Positions 7,274 through 13,640 of a DNA stretch of 13,640 nt are shown in pieces. A program made the position numbers and the translations under genes. Source of the stretch: DATKZH01 sp035528065 (GTDB lineage Bacteria; Planctomycetota; Planctomycetia; Pirellulales; Thermoguttaceae); the NCBI GenBank assembly GCA_035528065.1, contig DATKZH010000094.1, positions 1 to 13,640 of the forward strand, read 5' to 3'. The notes beneath the pieces were generated by a model. It did not search any database. It was given only the letters and a program-made list of their open reading frames with translations, and was not told the DNA's origin. How positions within the stretch are numbered: position 1 is the first letter of the stretch; each line of letters begins with the position of its first letter.

Positions 7274-7418
7274 AGGTGATTTCTCTGTGAACGGCGGCGT
7301 GCGAACTTACCGTGAATCCGCAGAGCCCTAGCATCCCTTCCGGCATCGTCATGTAGAGGCCCAACCTGCCGATGGCCGCCGGAGTCTCACACCAAGTGAT
7401 CACCGAAGGAGACGTCCC
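7274..7418 (+). other. Spacer before the oxidoreductase gene
   Basis: A short non-coding stretch. It begins with a six-codon frame coupled to the DUF433 stop and ends with the oxidoreductase ribosome binding site (7406-7411). No convincing promoter or toxin-gene remnant could be recognised in either strand. Confidence 0.4.
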
Positions 7419-8741
7419 ATGAGCGATTCAACCAAAACGACGCGACGGCATTTCCTCAGGCAAGCGGCCGCGGTGGGCGCCGGCGCCCTGGCAGCCCCGA
7501 CCGTCATCCCCCGCCGCGTGATGGCCTCGGCGGATCAGCCCGGCGCCAACGACCGCATCGGGCTGGGCGGGATCGGGATCGGTCGGCAGGGCTCGGGCGT
7601 GCTGCGCAACGCGGCGGCGCTGGGCGGGCGCGTCGTGGCCGTTGCCGACGTCAGTCTCCCCCGCGCCCATGAAAAGGCCGAGCCGTACCAGGCCGAAGCG
7701 TACCAGGACTACCGCAAGCTCTTGGATCGCAAGGACGTCGACGCCATCGTCACCGCCACGCCCGACCACTGGCGAGCCTTGGTGTGCATTCATGCCTGCC
7801 AGGCGGGGAAGGACGTCTACGCCGAGAAGCCGATGACGCTCACCATCCGCGAGGGGCGGCTGATGGTCGAGGCCGTGCGTAAGTACCAGCGCGTCTTCCA
7901 GACCGGCAGCCAGCAGCGGTCCCAGGCCGAGAACCGCTTCGGCTGCGAGCTGGTGCGCAACGGGCGGATCGGCAAGATCCACACGGTGATCGGCCACAAC
8001 TACCCCAGCCCCTGGGAATGTGCGCTCTCCGCCCAGCCCGTGCCGCAGGGGCTCGACTGGGACATGTGGTGCGGGCCGACCGAGGTGGTGCCGTACCATT
8101 CCGACCTCTACTCGCCCCGCGCCAATCCGGGCTGGATTTCGTTCCGGCCCTATTCCGGCGGCGAGATGACCGGCTGGGGCGCCCACGGCCTCGATCAAAT
8201 CCAGTGTGCCCTGGGGATGGACGAGAGCGGACCGGTCGAGGTGTGGACCGAAGGCGAGCCGTTCGACCCGCCCACCTATGCCGAGCCCGAGTCGCGTGCC
8301 CGGGGCGATAAGACGTGCTCCAGCCCGATGATCTTCTACCGGTACGCCAATGGCGTGATTTTGAAGCTCGACAATGGGAACCCGGGCGGCGGGATCTTCA
8401 TTGGTGATCGGGGCAAGATCGAGATCTTCCGCGGCCGTGTCACCTCGAATCCGGAGGGAATCGTCAAGGAGCCGATCCGCGACGACGAGATCCATCTCTA
8501 CAAGAGCGACAACCACGTCCAGAACTGGATCGACTGCATCCGATCGCGCGAGAGGCCGATCGCCGACGTGGAGATCGGCCATCGCTCGACGACCGTCGCC
8601 CACCTGGGCAACATCGCCCGATGGCTCGGGCGCAAGCTCCGCTGGGACCCCGAGAAAGAAGTGTTCCTCGGCGACGACGAGGCGAACACGTACCTGGATC
8701 GCCCGCGACGCAAGCCGTACGAGTTGCCGGAGCCGGTTTGA
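7419..8741 (+). CDS. Tat-exported Gfo/Idh/MocA family oxidoreductase
   Basis: 440-residue NAD(P)-dependent oxidoreductase of the glucose-fructose oxidoreductase / inositol dehydrogenase family, much expanded in planctomycetes. Residues 8-15 (TRRHFLRQ) form a twin-arginine export motif, followed by a hydrophobic Ala/Gly stretch to about residue 27, so the protein should be exported folded with its cofactor. The Rossmann loop GIGIGRQGSG lies at 51-60, the cofactor/catalytic motif EKP at 136-138 (YAEKPMTLT), and a GAHGLD motif at 254-259 in the C-terminal alpha/beta domain. AAGGAG stands 7 bases before the ATG, giving a firm start. The sugar or cyclitol substrate cannot be deduced. It converges with trpC, with 34 bases between the two stops. 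Confidence 0.9.
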   Translation: MSDSTKTTRRHFLRQAAAVGAGALAAPTVIPRRVMASADQPGANDRIGLGGIGIGRQGSGVLRNAAALGGRVVAVADVSLPRAHEKAEPYQAEAYQDYRKLLDRKDVDAIVTATPDHWRALVCIHACQAGKDVYAEKPMTLTIREGRLMVEAVRKYQRVFQTGSQQRSQAENRFGCELVRNGRIGKIHTVIGHNYPSPWECALSAQPVPQGLDWDMWCGPTEVVPYHSDLYSPRANPGWISFRPYSGGEMTGWGAHGLDQIQCALGMDESGPVEVWTEGEPFDPPTYAEPESRARGDKTCSSPMIFYRYANGVILKLDNGNPGGGIFIGDRGKIEIFRGRVTSNPEGIVKEPIRDDEIHLYKSDNHVQNWIDCIRSRERPIADVEIGHRSTTVAHLGNIARWLGRKLRWDPEKEVFLGDDEANTYLDRPRRKPYELPEPV

Positions 8742-8775
8742 GCTGTTCGCGCGGTCGAATCGCGCTCGGCGCAGG

Positions 8776-9564
8776 TCACGGCGATCTTCCCAGGAGCGCA
8801 TCGACCGCCGCGCCGATGTCGTGGCTCGCCATGAGGCTCTCGCCCACGAGCATCGCCTGCACGCCCGCCGACTCAAGTCGCTCGACGTCGGCGCGCGCGC
8901 GGATGCCGCTTTCGCCGACGACCACGCGGTCGTCGGGAATTTCGCGGCGCAGTCGCAGCGTGTGGCCCAGGTCGACCTCGAACGTCCGGAGGTCGCGATT
9001 GTTGATCCCGATGAGTCGCGCGCCGACTTCCAGCACGCGGGGCAGGTTCTCCGGCTCGTACAGCTCGACCAAGGGCGTCATACCCAATTCGACGATCGCC
9101 TCGTGCAGCCGGCCGAGAGCACCGTCGTCCAGGCATTCGGCGATCAACAGCACGGCGTCGGCCCCAGCCAGCCGGGCTTCCACGGCCTGGTACGGGTCGA
9201 TGATGAAGTCCTTGCGCAGAAGCGGCAGACCGGTGCGGGCGCGAATCTGGCGGAGATACTCCAGGCTGCCCTGGAAGTAGAGCGCGTCGGTGAGCACGCT
9301 GATGCACGAGGCCCCGTGCTGCTGGTAGGTCCGGGCGATCGCGACGGGATCGAAGTCGGCCCGGATCACGCCTTTCGATGGGCTCGCCTTCTTCACTTCG
9401 GCGATCAGGCGGATCGGTCCATCCTTGGAGAGCGGGGCGAGGAAATCCCGGACCGGGGGCGCACCGCCCAACCGATCGCGCATCGCCGACTCAGGCGTTT
9501 CGGCCTTCGCCCGGGCGATTTCGTCTCGCTTCGTGGCGACGATCTTGTCGAGAATGGTCGGCAC
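8776..9564 (-). CDS. trpC: Indole-3-glycerol phosphate synthase
   Basis: Cytoplasmic (beta/alpha)8-barrel enzyme that closes and decarboxylates CdRP to indole-3-glycerol phosphate, the fourth step of tryptophan synthesis. Numbering from the longer TTG start at 9579, visible motifs are LIAEVKKASPSKG (58-70, with E61 and K63), LLRKDF (121-126, with K123), VELYE (171-175), GINNRDL (191-197) and VGESGI (221-226). I prefer the GTG at 9562-9564, which gives 262 residues beginning PTILDKIVATK after the initiator, as in other TrpC proteins, and has GGGGA 8 bases upstream. The TTG start adds five residues and lacks a well-spaced ribosome site. The gene stands alone, without other trp genes, downstream of purH on the same strand but separated by palindromic repeats. 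Confidence 0.93.
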   Translation of the reverse strand: MPTILDKIVATKRDEIARAKAETPESAMRDRLGGAPPVRDFLAPLSKDGPIRLIAEVKKASPSKGVIRADFDPVAIARTYQQHGASCISVLTDALYFQGSLEYLRQIRARTGLPLLRKDFIIDPYQAVEARLAGADAVLLIAECLDDGALGRLHEAIVELGMTPLVELYEPENLPRVLEVGARLIGINNRDLRTFEVDLGHTLRLRREIPDDRVVVGESGIRARADVERLESAGVQAMLVGESLMASHDIGAAVDALLGRSP

Positions 9565-9572
9565 GGACCACG

Positions 9573-9577
9573 TCCCC
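9573..9577 (-). promoter_or_regulatory. Ribosome binding site favouring the GTG start of trpC
   Basis: GGGGA on the minus strand, 8 bases before the GTG at 9562-9564. It supports the shorter start over the TTG at 9577-9579. Confidence 0.4.
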
Positions 9578-9590
9578 AAGCCCTGCTGAG

Positions 9591-9704
9591 TTCATCGTTC
9601 CCACGCTTCGCGTGGGAACGCGGTGGTCCCGACGCTTTGCGTCGCAGGTGAGGACGCGAAGCGTCCACGAAGTCCGTTCCGACGCGAAGCGTCGGAACGA
9701 TGAA
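9591..9704. repeat. 114-bp palindromic element, four hairpins with 11-bp terminal inverted repeats
   Basis: The ends TTCATCGTTCC (9591-9601) and GGAACGATGAA (9694-9704) are perfect inverted repeats. Inside are four perfect hairpins with 3-base loops: an 11-bp stem at 9596-9620 (CGTTCCCACGC), 6-bp stems at 9630-9644 (CGACGC) and 9652-9666 (GGACGC), and an 11-bp stem at 9675-9699 (CGTTCCGACGC). Every stem uses a GACGC/CACGC core beside a TTC, TTT or GAA loop. This is a REP- or MITE-like non-coding repeat; similar short palindromes are common between genes in planctomycetes. It may act as a terminator or RNA-stabilising structure between purH and trpC. Confidence 0.85.
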
Positions 9705-9718
9705 ATGAGTCAAGTTCT

Positions 9719-9799
9719 TGGGTTCAGGGTTCGGGGTTCAGGACTCGGAGTTCCACCCATGCACAGAAATCCTGAACCCTGAACCCTGACCACTGAACC
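9719..9799. repeat. Inverted repeat built from GGGTTCA-like heptads
   Basis: The left arm (9724-9743) consists of heptads of the form GGGTTCA/GGGTTCG, and the right arm (9770-9789) of their complement (TGAACCC). The arms pair at 19 of 20 positions across a 26-base loop. Extra heptads extend both sides (9719-9726 and 9792-9799). It directly follows the palindromic element and precedes the trpC-side end of purH. It is non-coding and its role is unknown; a transcription-stopping or repeat-mobility role is possible. Confidence 0.75.
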
Positions 9800-9826
9800 C
9801 TCGCCTCGGTCTGACGCCCTGGCTCG

Positions 9827-11395
9827 CTAGTGCTTGAAATGCCGCCGCCCGGTGAAGATCATCGACAGTCCGTGCTTGTTGCAGGCGGCGATCACTTCGT
9901 CGTCTCTCTTGGAGCCGCCGGGTTGAATGATGGCGCCGATCCCCGCCTCCGCGGCTCGATCGATCGAGTCGGGGAAGGGGAAGAAGGCGTCGGAGCCCAA
10001 AACGGAGCCCTTCACCCGGTCGCCCCCCTTCTTGATGGCGATCTCCGTGGAATCGACGCGGCTCATCTGGCCCGCCCCGGCGCCCAGGAGCATCCGGTCC
10101 TTGCAGACGACGATGGCGTTCGACTTCACGTGGCGGACGATTGCCCAGGCGAACCGGAGGTCGTCCACCTGCGCGTCGGTCGGCTTGGCGTCGGTCACGA
10201 CCTGCCACTCGTTTTCCGGGTCGGGCAACACGTCGGCCTCCTGCATGAGCACGCCGCCTTCGATGCACCGGTAGATCCAGCGCTCCTGCTCGGAGTCGAG
10301 ATCGCCGACCTTCAATAGCCGGACGTTCGCCTTCCATTTCGGCTTCGTGGTAAGGATTTCCAGAGCCTCAGGCTCAAAGTCCGGAGCGACGATCGCCTCG
10401 ATGAAGAGGCCCGGCTCGGTCAACACCTCGGCGGTCGCCGTGTCGACCACGCGATTCAACCCCAACACCGAGCCGAACGCGCTGACCGGGTCGCCCGCCA
10501 TCGCACTGCGCAGGGCCTCGGCCAGCGTCGGCGCCGAGGCCGCCCCGCACGGGTTGTTGTGCTTGATCACCGACGCGGCAGGCTCGGCGAAGGCTCGGAC
10601 GATGCTCAACGCGCTGTCCAAGTCGAGGAGGTTGTTGTACGAGAGATCCTTTCCGTGCAGCTTCTTGGCCGCGACCACGCTGGCCGCGTCCGCCTTCGGG
10701 TTGGCGTAGACGGCCGCCTGCTGGTGCGGATTCTCGCCGTACCGAAGCACGGCCTTCCGCGTCATGGCCATCGAGAGCGTCGCCGGGAAAGGCCCTTCCG
10801 CCGCCTGACCGGCGAAATAGGCGGCGATCGCCTGATCGTATCGGGCCGTGCAGGCGAAGGCCTCTCGGGCCAGCTTCTTGCGGAGATCCAACGTGGTGCA
10901 GCCGCCGGCGGCCACCTCTTCCAGGATCGACGAGTACTGCTCCGGACTGGTGGCGACCGTGGTGAATGCGTGGTTCTTCGCCGCCGCCCGGATCAGCGTC
11001 GGGCCACCGATGTCGATCTGCTCGATCGCCTCCGCCATGGTGACGCATTCCCGGGCGATAGTGGCCTCGAACGGGTAGAGGTTGATGACCACCAACTCGA
11101 AGGTGACGATGCCGTGGTCGGCCAGGGCTTTCATGTCGTCCGGGTTGTCGTGGCGGCAGAGAATGCCGCCGGCCACCTTGGGATGCAGTGTCTTCAGACG
11201 CCCGCCCATCATCTCCGGAAAGCCGGTGTACTCCGACACGTCCCGGACCGAAATCCCTTCGCTCTCCAGATGCCGCCGCGTGCCGCCGGTGCTGAAGATC
11301 TCAACGCCCGCATCGACCAATCCTCGGGCGAATCCGGCCAGGCCCAGTTTGTCACTCACACTTATCAAGGCTCGTTTGACGGGAGGCGACTCCAT
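9827..11395 (-). CDS. purH: Bifunctional AICAR transformylase / IMP cyclohydrolase
   Basis: Cytoplasmic enzyme of the last two steps of purine synthesis: formyl transfer from 10-formyl-THF to AICAR, then ring closure to IMP. The 522-residue length is normal. The N-terminal MGS-like cyclohydrolase domain (about 1-195) shows ISVSDKLGLAGFARGL (11-26), FSTGGT (34-39) and MMGGRLKTLHPKVAGGIL (62-79). The transformylase domain (about 200-522) shows RYGENPHQ (218-225), LSYNNLLDLD (251-260), the catalytic IKHNNPCG (277-284, K278 and H279), GAGAGQMSRVDS (438-449) and SDAFFPFPDSID (468-479). All key residues are present. The ATG is preceded by AAGGTGG, and a promoter candidate lies about 55 bases upstream. 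Confidence 0.97.
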   Translation of the reverse strand: MESPPVKRALISVSDKLGLAGFARGLVDAGVEIFSTGGTRRHLESEGISVRDVSEYTGFPEMMGGRLKTLHPKVAGGILCRHDNPDDMKALADHGIVTFELVVINLYPFEATIARECVTMAEAIEQIDIGGPTLIRAAAKNHAFTTVATSPEQYSSILEEVAAGGCTTLDLRKKLAREAFACTARYDQAIAAYFAGQAAEGPFPATLSMAMTRKAVLRYGENPHQQAAVYANPKADAASVVAAKKLHGKDLSYNNLLDLDSALSIVRAFAEPAASVIKHNNPCGAASAPTLAEALRSAMAGDPVSAFGSVLGLNRVVDTATAEVLTEPGLFIEAIVAPDFEPEALEILTTKPKWKANVRLLKVGDLDSEQERWIYRCIEGGVLMQEADVLPDPENEWQVVTDAKPTDAQVDDLRFAWAIVRHVKSNAIVVCKDRMLLGAGAGQMSRVDSTEIAIKKGGDRVKGSVLGSDAFFPFPDSIDRAAEAGIGAIIQPGGSKRDDEVIAACNKHGLSMIFTGRRHFKH

Positions 11396-11592
11396 ATTGC
11401 CACCTTTCTGAGGGGTGAACCACGCAAGACTGCAAAGTGTCCGATAGATGAATGTTTACGAAGTTGAGGGCCGCCGGTCAAGGACCCCACCCGACAATAC
11501 AGGAGTTGTGGGGGGAATGCAAAAGACAGGTAATACGTACCCAATACTGGAAATGCGCGTGGCGGTGCCTTTCGACGTGCGCGGACTGTGCG
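11396..11592 (-). other. purH upstream spacer
   Basis: This stretch is less GC-rich than its surroundings and holds the candidate purH promoter. No coding sequence with family resemblance is present. Confidence 0.45.
11453..11481 (-). promoter_or_regulatory. Candidate promoter of purH
   Basis: On the minus strand TTGACC (11476-11481, five of six) and TAAACA (11453-11458, three of six) are 17 bases apart. Start of transcription would be near 11446, leaving a leader of about 50 bases before the ATG. No PurR box or riboswitch-like structure was recognised. Confidence 0.4.
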
Positions 11593-11823
11593 TCAAGGCT
11601 TGCGATCCCGGACACTCCCAACGTTGGCCGAGACCTGCGTCCCTGGGCCGACGATGACAAGCCCCCCATCGCGGTTGCCTTCGCAGAGGTTGCCGGTAAT
11701 CACGTTCGCGTCGCTGGAGCCGTGCTCTTCGATGCCCAACTTCTGGCTCGGGGGCTCTGCGTCGGTGCCCGAGCGGTTGCCGGTCAGCAGGGTGAGGGTG
11801 GTGTCGGCGAGGTAGATTCCGCC
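11593..11823 (-). pseudogene. Relic of a right-handed parallel beta-helix protein (C-terminal fragment)
   Basis: This frame reads GGIYLADTTLTLLTGN, then KLGIEEHGSSDANVITGNLC and EGNRDGGLVIVGPGTQVSAN, and ends at a stop. The recurrent 'xNVITGNxCxGNxxGGxxIxG' pattern is typical of pectate-lyase-like beta-helix coils. Only about 76 residues, roughly three coils, are left. Similarity stops exactly at the double-hairpin repeat (11830-11867), beyond which the frame encodes only repeat-derived sequence, so there is no credible start or N-terminal part. The parent was probably an extracellular polysaccharide-binding or -cleaving protein. It could instead be a tiny expressed ORF, but I think it is debris. 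Confidence 0.6.
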
Positions 11824-11829
11824 GGGCGC

Positions 11830-11867
11830 CACTGGCGTCTCGCCAGTGCACGGGCAAGATGCCCGTG
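11830..11867. repeat. Double-hairpin dispersed repeat
   Basis: Two adjacent perfect palindromes: CACTGGC-gtctc-GCCAGTG (11830-11848) and CACGGGCA-aga-TGCCCGTG (11849-11867). They sit back to back with no base between. On the minus strand it translates to RASCPCTGETPVA, a string that turns up as a spurious peptide in many planctomycete ORF calls, which suggests a dispersed non-coding repeat. It lies between the stop of the GYD gene and the beta-helix relic and could also serve as a terminator for the former, though no T-run follows. Confidence 0.8.
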
Positions 11868-11905
11868 GCACCCTACTACACCGAGCAATCGATAATCCGC
11901 CCCGC

Positions 11906-12190
11906 TCAGAGGTCACCCATGAGCTTGTCGAAGTCGGCGACCGTCACGGCGGGCGTCGTCGAGAAAGCGATCCCGGTCATCTTGCCCAGCGCGACCGAAG
12001 CTTTCATGGCGTCCTCCGTGCCCGGGAACGAGACCACGAACACCAGGTCGTTCACCCCTAGCGTGGCATACATCGACTGGACGTCCCCGCCGAACTTCTT
12101 GATCAGGTCGACCGCTGAAGCGGTTCGCTTGGCGCTCATCTGGTCGAGCGCTTGGGGGGAATACTTGCCGAACATCAGAAACGTTGCCAT
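11906..12190 (-). CDS. GYD domain protein
   Basis: 94-residue protein matching the GYD family (PF08734), small dimeric alpha+beta barrel proteins of unknown biochemical role. It reads MATFLMFGKYSPQALDQMSA at the N terminus, then the family-typical VDLIKKFGGDVQSMYATLGVNDLVFVVSFPG (about residues 27-57; the usual Gly-Tyr-Asp is Gly-Val-Asn-Asp-like here), and ends with MKASVALGKMTGIAFSTTPAVTVADFDKLMG. The length is that of the family. The ATG has a perfect AGGAGG ribosome site (12198-12203) 7 bases upstream. It stands alone with its own promoter candidate, downstream of the hydrolase gene on the same strand. Family certain, function unknown. Confidence 0.88.
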   Translation of the reverse strand: MATFLMFGKYSPQALDQMSAKRTASAVDLIKKFGGDVQSMYATLGVNDLVFVVSFPGTEDAMKASVALGKMTGIAFSTTPAVTVADFDKLMGDL

Positions 12191-12243
12191 GGTTGTGCCT
12201 CCTTACCCTTACGGGGCGGGAATAGGACGGGGAACTGGACGGT

Positions 12244-12271
12244 ATTGTCAGACGGCCGCCGGGATTGTCAA
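12244..12271 (-). promoter_or_regulatory. Candidate promoter of the GYD gene
   Basis: On the minus strand a perfect TTGACA (12266-12271) is followed after 16 bases by GACAAT (12244-12249, four of six). The TSS would be near 12237, about 46 bases before the ATG. The seven bases ATTGTCA (plus strand) occur twice, at 12244-12250 and 12264-12270, covering both promoter boxes. Confidence 0.4.
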
Positions 12272-12288
12272 GGGGCCTGCCGCGCCCC
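12272..12288 (-). terminator. Weak hairpin after the hydrolase gene
   Basis: GGGGC/GCCCC pair across a 7-base loop, just downstream of the hydrolase stop on the minus strand. There is no T-run, so its role as a terminator is doubtful. Confidence 0.2.
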
Positions 12289-12321
12289 GCCCCCGAAGCG
12301 GCAACCGTCGGGCACGGCCCC

Positions 12322-13640
12322 TCACCCGTCTCGCCGGTCTTGGATATCAGCCTGGGCGGCCAGCACGCGTCCGAAGGGGTCGTACGTCAGGGCTACGGTG
12401 CCGCGGACGTGGGTCCAGCGCTTGCGGAAGGGGATCGCGACGTTGGACGACCACGCTTTGCCGTGGAAGCTGTAGTGACGGGAAAGGCCTTCGGTGGCGA
12501 CCAGCTCGAAGTCGTCGAGGCGGACGTGGCTGACCGCCGACCACGGGTGCTTGCCGAGCGCCTGCGACTCGACGATTCCGTTGGCATGCACGCGGGCTTG
12601 CCAGTCGTACCACCCGGCGAGTTTCTCGGGGCCGGACCGCTTCCACAACACGGCTTTCTGTTTCAGCAGTCCGTAGACCAGGTGCTGGACCGTGTGGTCG
12701 GAGGGCGCGACCACGTGCACCCGGACGTCCGTCAGGTCCTTGAAACAGCACCCGCCCGGCGTCGGGTCGGCCACGCGCGCGAGCACGTACTGGATGGGCC
12801 GGCCGGTCTTCTCCTCGTAGCGGGCGGCGCATGCGGCCAGGCGCAGGTTCTGACTGCGGACGTGGACGACCTGATCGCCGCCCAATCGGTATTCCACCGG
12901 GAGCGGGTCCAAAAGGGCGTGATTCACCAGCTCGTCGAGCTCCCGGCCGTCGCCCCGCGCGTCGGCGGCGATGCCCCGGACCACGATCGACGCGAAGGTC
13001 ACGTCCTGGGGCAGGTCGAACTTGGAGTTCAGGTTCCGGATCAGCGCGGCGTCGGGCTTGATCGACGTCGCCCGGGTGCCGAGGTAGTCGCCCCAGTGCT
13101 CGGCCACGGCGGAGCCCAGGTGCGGCGTGGCGATGGTCACCAGCCGCTCCACGTCCCCCCGGTACCTCACGCCCGGCAAGGCGTTCTGCAAATACGCCCG
13201 GGCTATGACGCCGCCGGCGCTATGGGCCACCACCCGCACTTTCCGAGCGCCCGTAAACCGGCGCAACTCCTTGATCGACTCGGCCAGCTCCAGAGCCTTG
13301 TACGCGACGCCGTCCGTGTTGGCCGCGCGGGAGAACTTCAACACGAAAAGCTCGGCTTCCCGCGGCTCGCCGGTCACGCCGGTGGTATCCAACCGCCCGG
13401 GCAAGCTGACGTTGGCCCCGATAGGGCGAATCGCCCCACCGTACGCCAGGCCTTTCGACTCCAAAAAGCCGACCATGCCGGACCAACGGGGCGACTCGCC
13501 TTCGGCCGCGCCGTAGTGGCCCCACGTCGCGTCCTCGTCATCGAGAGTCCACGTGATGCCGTGCACCAGCAGCACCGGCGAGGGTTGCTTCTGTGCCGCA
13601 TCGGATTCACTTGGCGAGGAACCCAGAAGCTGAGCGAGGA
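12322..13640 (-). CDS. Lipase-like alpha/beta hydrolase (5' end outside window)
   Basis: 438 residues are visible; the frame stays open to the window edge, so the true start lies outside. A GTG at 13575 could start a 417-residue form, but it would begin inside the beta strand PVLLVHGI that carries the oxyanion-hole HG, so it is not the start. Numbered from that GTG, the nucleophile elbow is VVAHSAGG (115-122, Ser119), like PGAP1/lipase-type esterases. ATPHLGS (149-155) is the usual follow-on strand. Asp234 in GGDQVV and His294 in PSDHT are candidates for the other triad members. Residues about 310-417 form a Trp-rich tail (WYDWQARVHANGI) of no family I recognise. The visible upstream Ser/Pro/Gln-rich stretch suggests an exported protein with a linker, but the signal peptide is not in view. 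Substrate unknown. Confidence 0.8.
   Translation of the reverse strand, partial: LAQLLGSSPSESDAAQKQPSPVLLVHGITWTLDDEDATWGHYGAAEGESPRWSGMVGFLESKGLAYGGAIRPIGANVSLPGRLDTTGVTGEPREAELFVLKFSRAANTDGVAYKALELAESIKELRRFTGARKVRVVAHSAGGVIARAYLQNALPGVRYRGDVERLVTIATPHLGSAVAEHWGDYLGTRATSIKPDAALIRNLNSKFDLPQDVTFASIVVRGIAADARGDGRELDELVNHALLDPLPVEYRLGGDQVVHVRSQNLRLAACAARYEEKTGRPIQYVLARVADPTPGGCCFKDLTDVRVHVVAPSDHTVQHLVYGLLKQKAVLWKRSGPEKLAGWYDWQARVHANGIVESQALGKHPWSAVSHVRLDDFELVATEGLSRHYSFHGKAWSSNVAIPFRKRWTHVRGTVALTYDPFGRVLAAQADIQDRRDG

Noticed and set aside
8742..8775. Bidirectional terminator between the convergent oxidoreductase and trpC genes
   Set aside because: Only a 5-bp GCGCG/CGCGC stem without a T-run is visible, too weak to call.
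7428..8876. A 482-codon minus-strand frame opposite the oxidoreductase
   Set aside because: It is an antisense shadow without motifs; the plus-strand protein has a Tat signal, Rossmann loop and EKP motif.
9719..9799. GGGTTCA repeats as a telomere or CRISPR array
   Set aside because: There are only a few heptads in two facing arms, with no spacers of uniform length and no cas genes, and the site is internal to the sequence.
11456..11857. A 133-codon minus-strand frame across the repeat and relic
   Set aside because: It is out of frame with the beta-helix relic, Arg-rich, and part of it is the translated hairpin repeat.

Overview
The window is GC-rich bacterial DNA that reads like a planctomycete (Pirellulales-type) chromosome. 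The grounds are a Tat-exported Gfo/Idh/MocA oxidoreductase, a secreted LamG-plus-glycoside-hydrolase fusion, and intergenic spacers filled with short perfect hairpins. This assignment is inferred from gene content and style; there is no rRNA or other marker gene here. No rRNA, tRNA, CRISPR array, transposase or integrase gene was seen.

Layout. 1-80 carries no assignable gene. 81-3455 (-) encodes an exported LamG + GH116 (DUF608-type) glycosidase. 3456-3962 is a divergent spacer with three small hairpins. 3963-5672 (+) is an L-lactate/glycolate permease (LctP family). 5831-6264 (+) is a HicA/HicB toxin-antitoxin pair. 6378-6500 holds a decayed second copy of the last 41 codons plus stop of the lactate permease gene, so hicAB lies between two copies of the lctP 3' end. 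6672-7273 (+) encodes two translationally coupled small proteins, an 'addiction module' antitoxin and a DUF433 protein, with no toxin gene beside either. 7419-8741 (+) is the Tat-exported Gfo/Idh/MocA oxidoreductase, convergent with trpC.

The right part reads on the minus strand: a lipase-like alpha/beta hydrolase running off the window (12322-13640), a GYD-domain protein (11906-12190), a relic of a parallel beta-helix protein (11593-11823) abutting a double-hairpin repeat (11830-11867), purH (9827-11395) and trpC (8776-9564). The purH-trpC spacer holds a 114-bp palindromic element with 11-bp terminal inverted repeats (9591-9704) and a second inverted repeat made of GGGTTCA-type heptads (9719-9799).

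The genes do not form one pathway. purH (purine synthesis) and trpC (tryptophan synthesis) are housekeeping; the glycosidase, permease and oxidoreductase fit a heterotroph using polysaccharides and organic acids. The accessory part is 5673-7418, a toxin-antitoxin-rich insert beside a duplicated permease gene end. It is the most interesting stretch: its geometry resembles an element integrated at the 3' end of a protein-coding gene, although no recombinase gene is visible.
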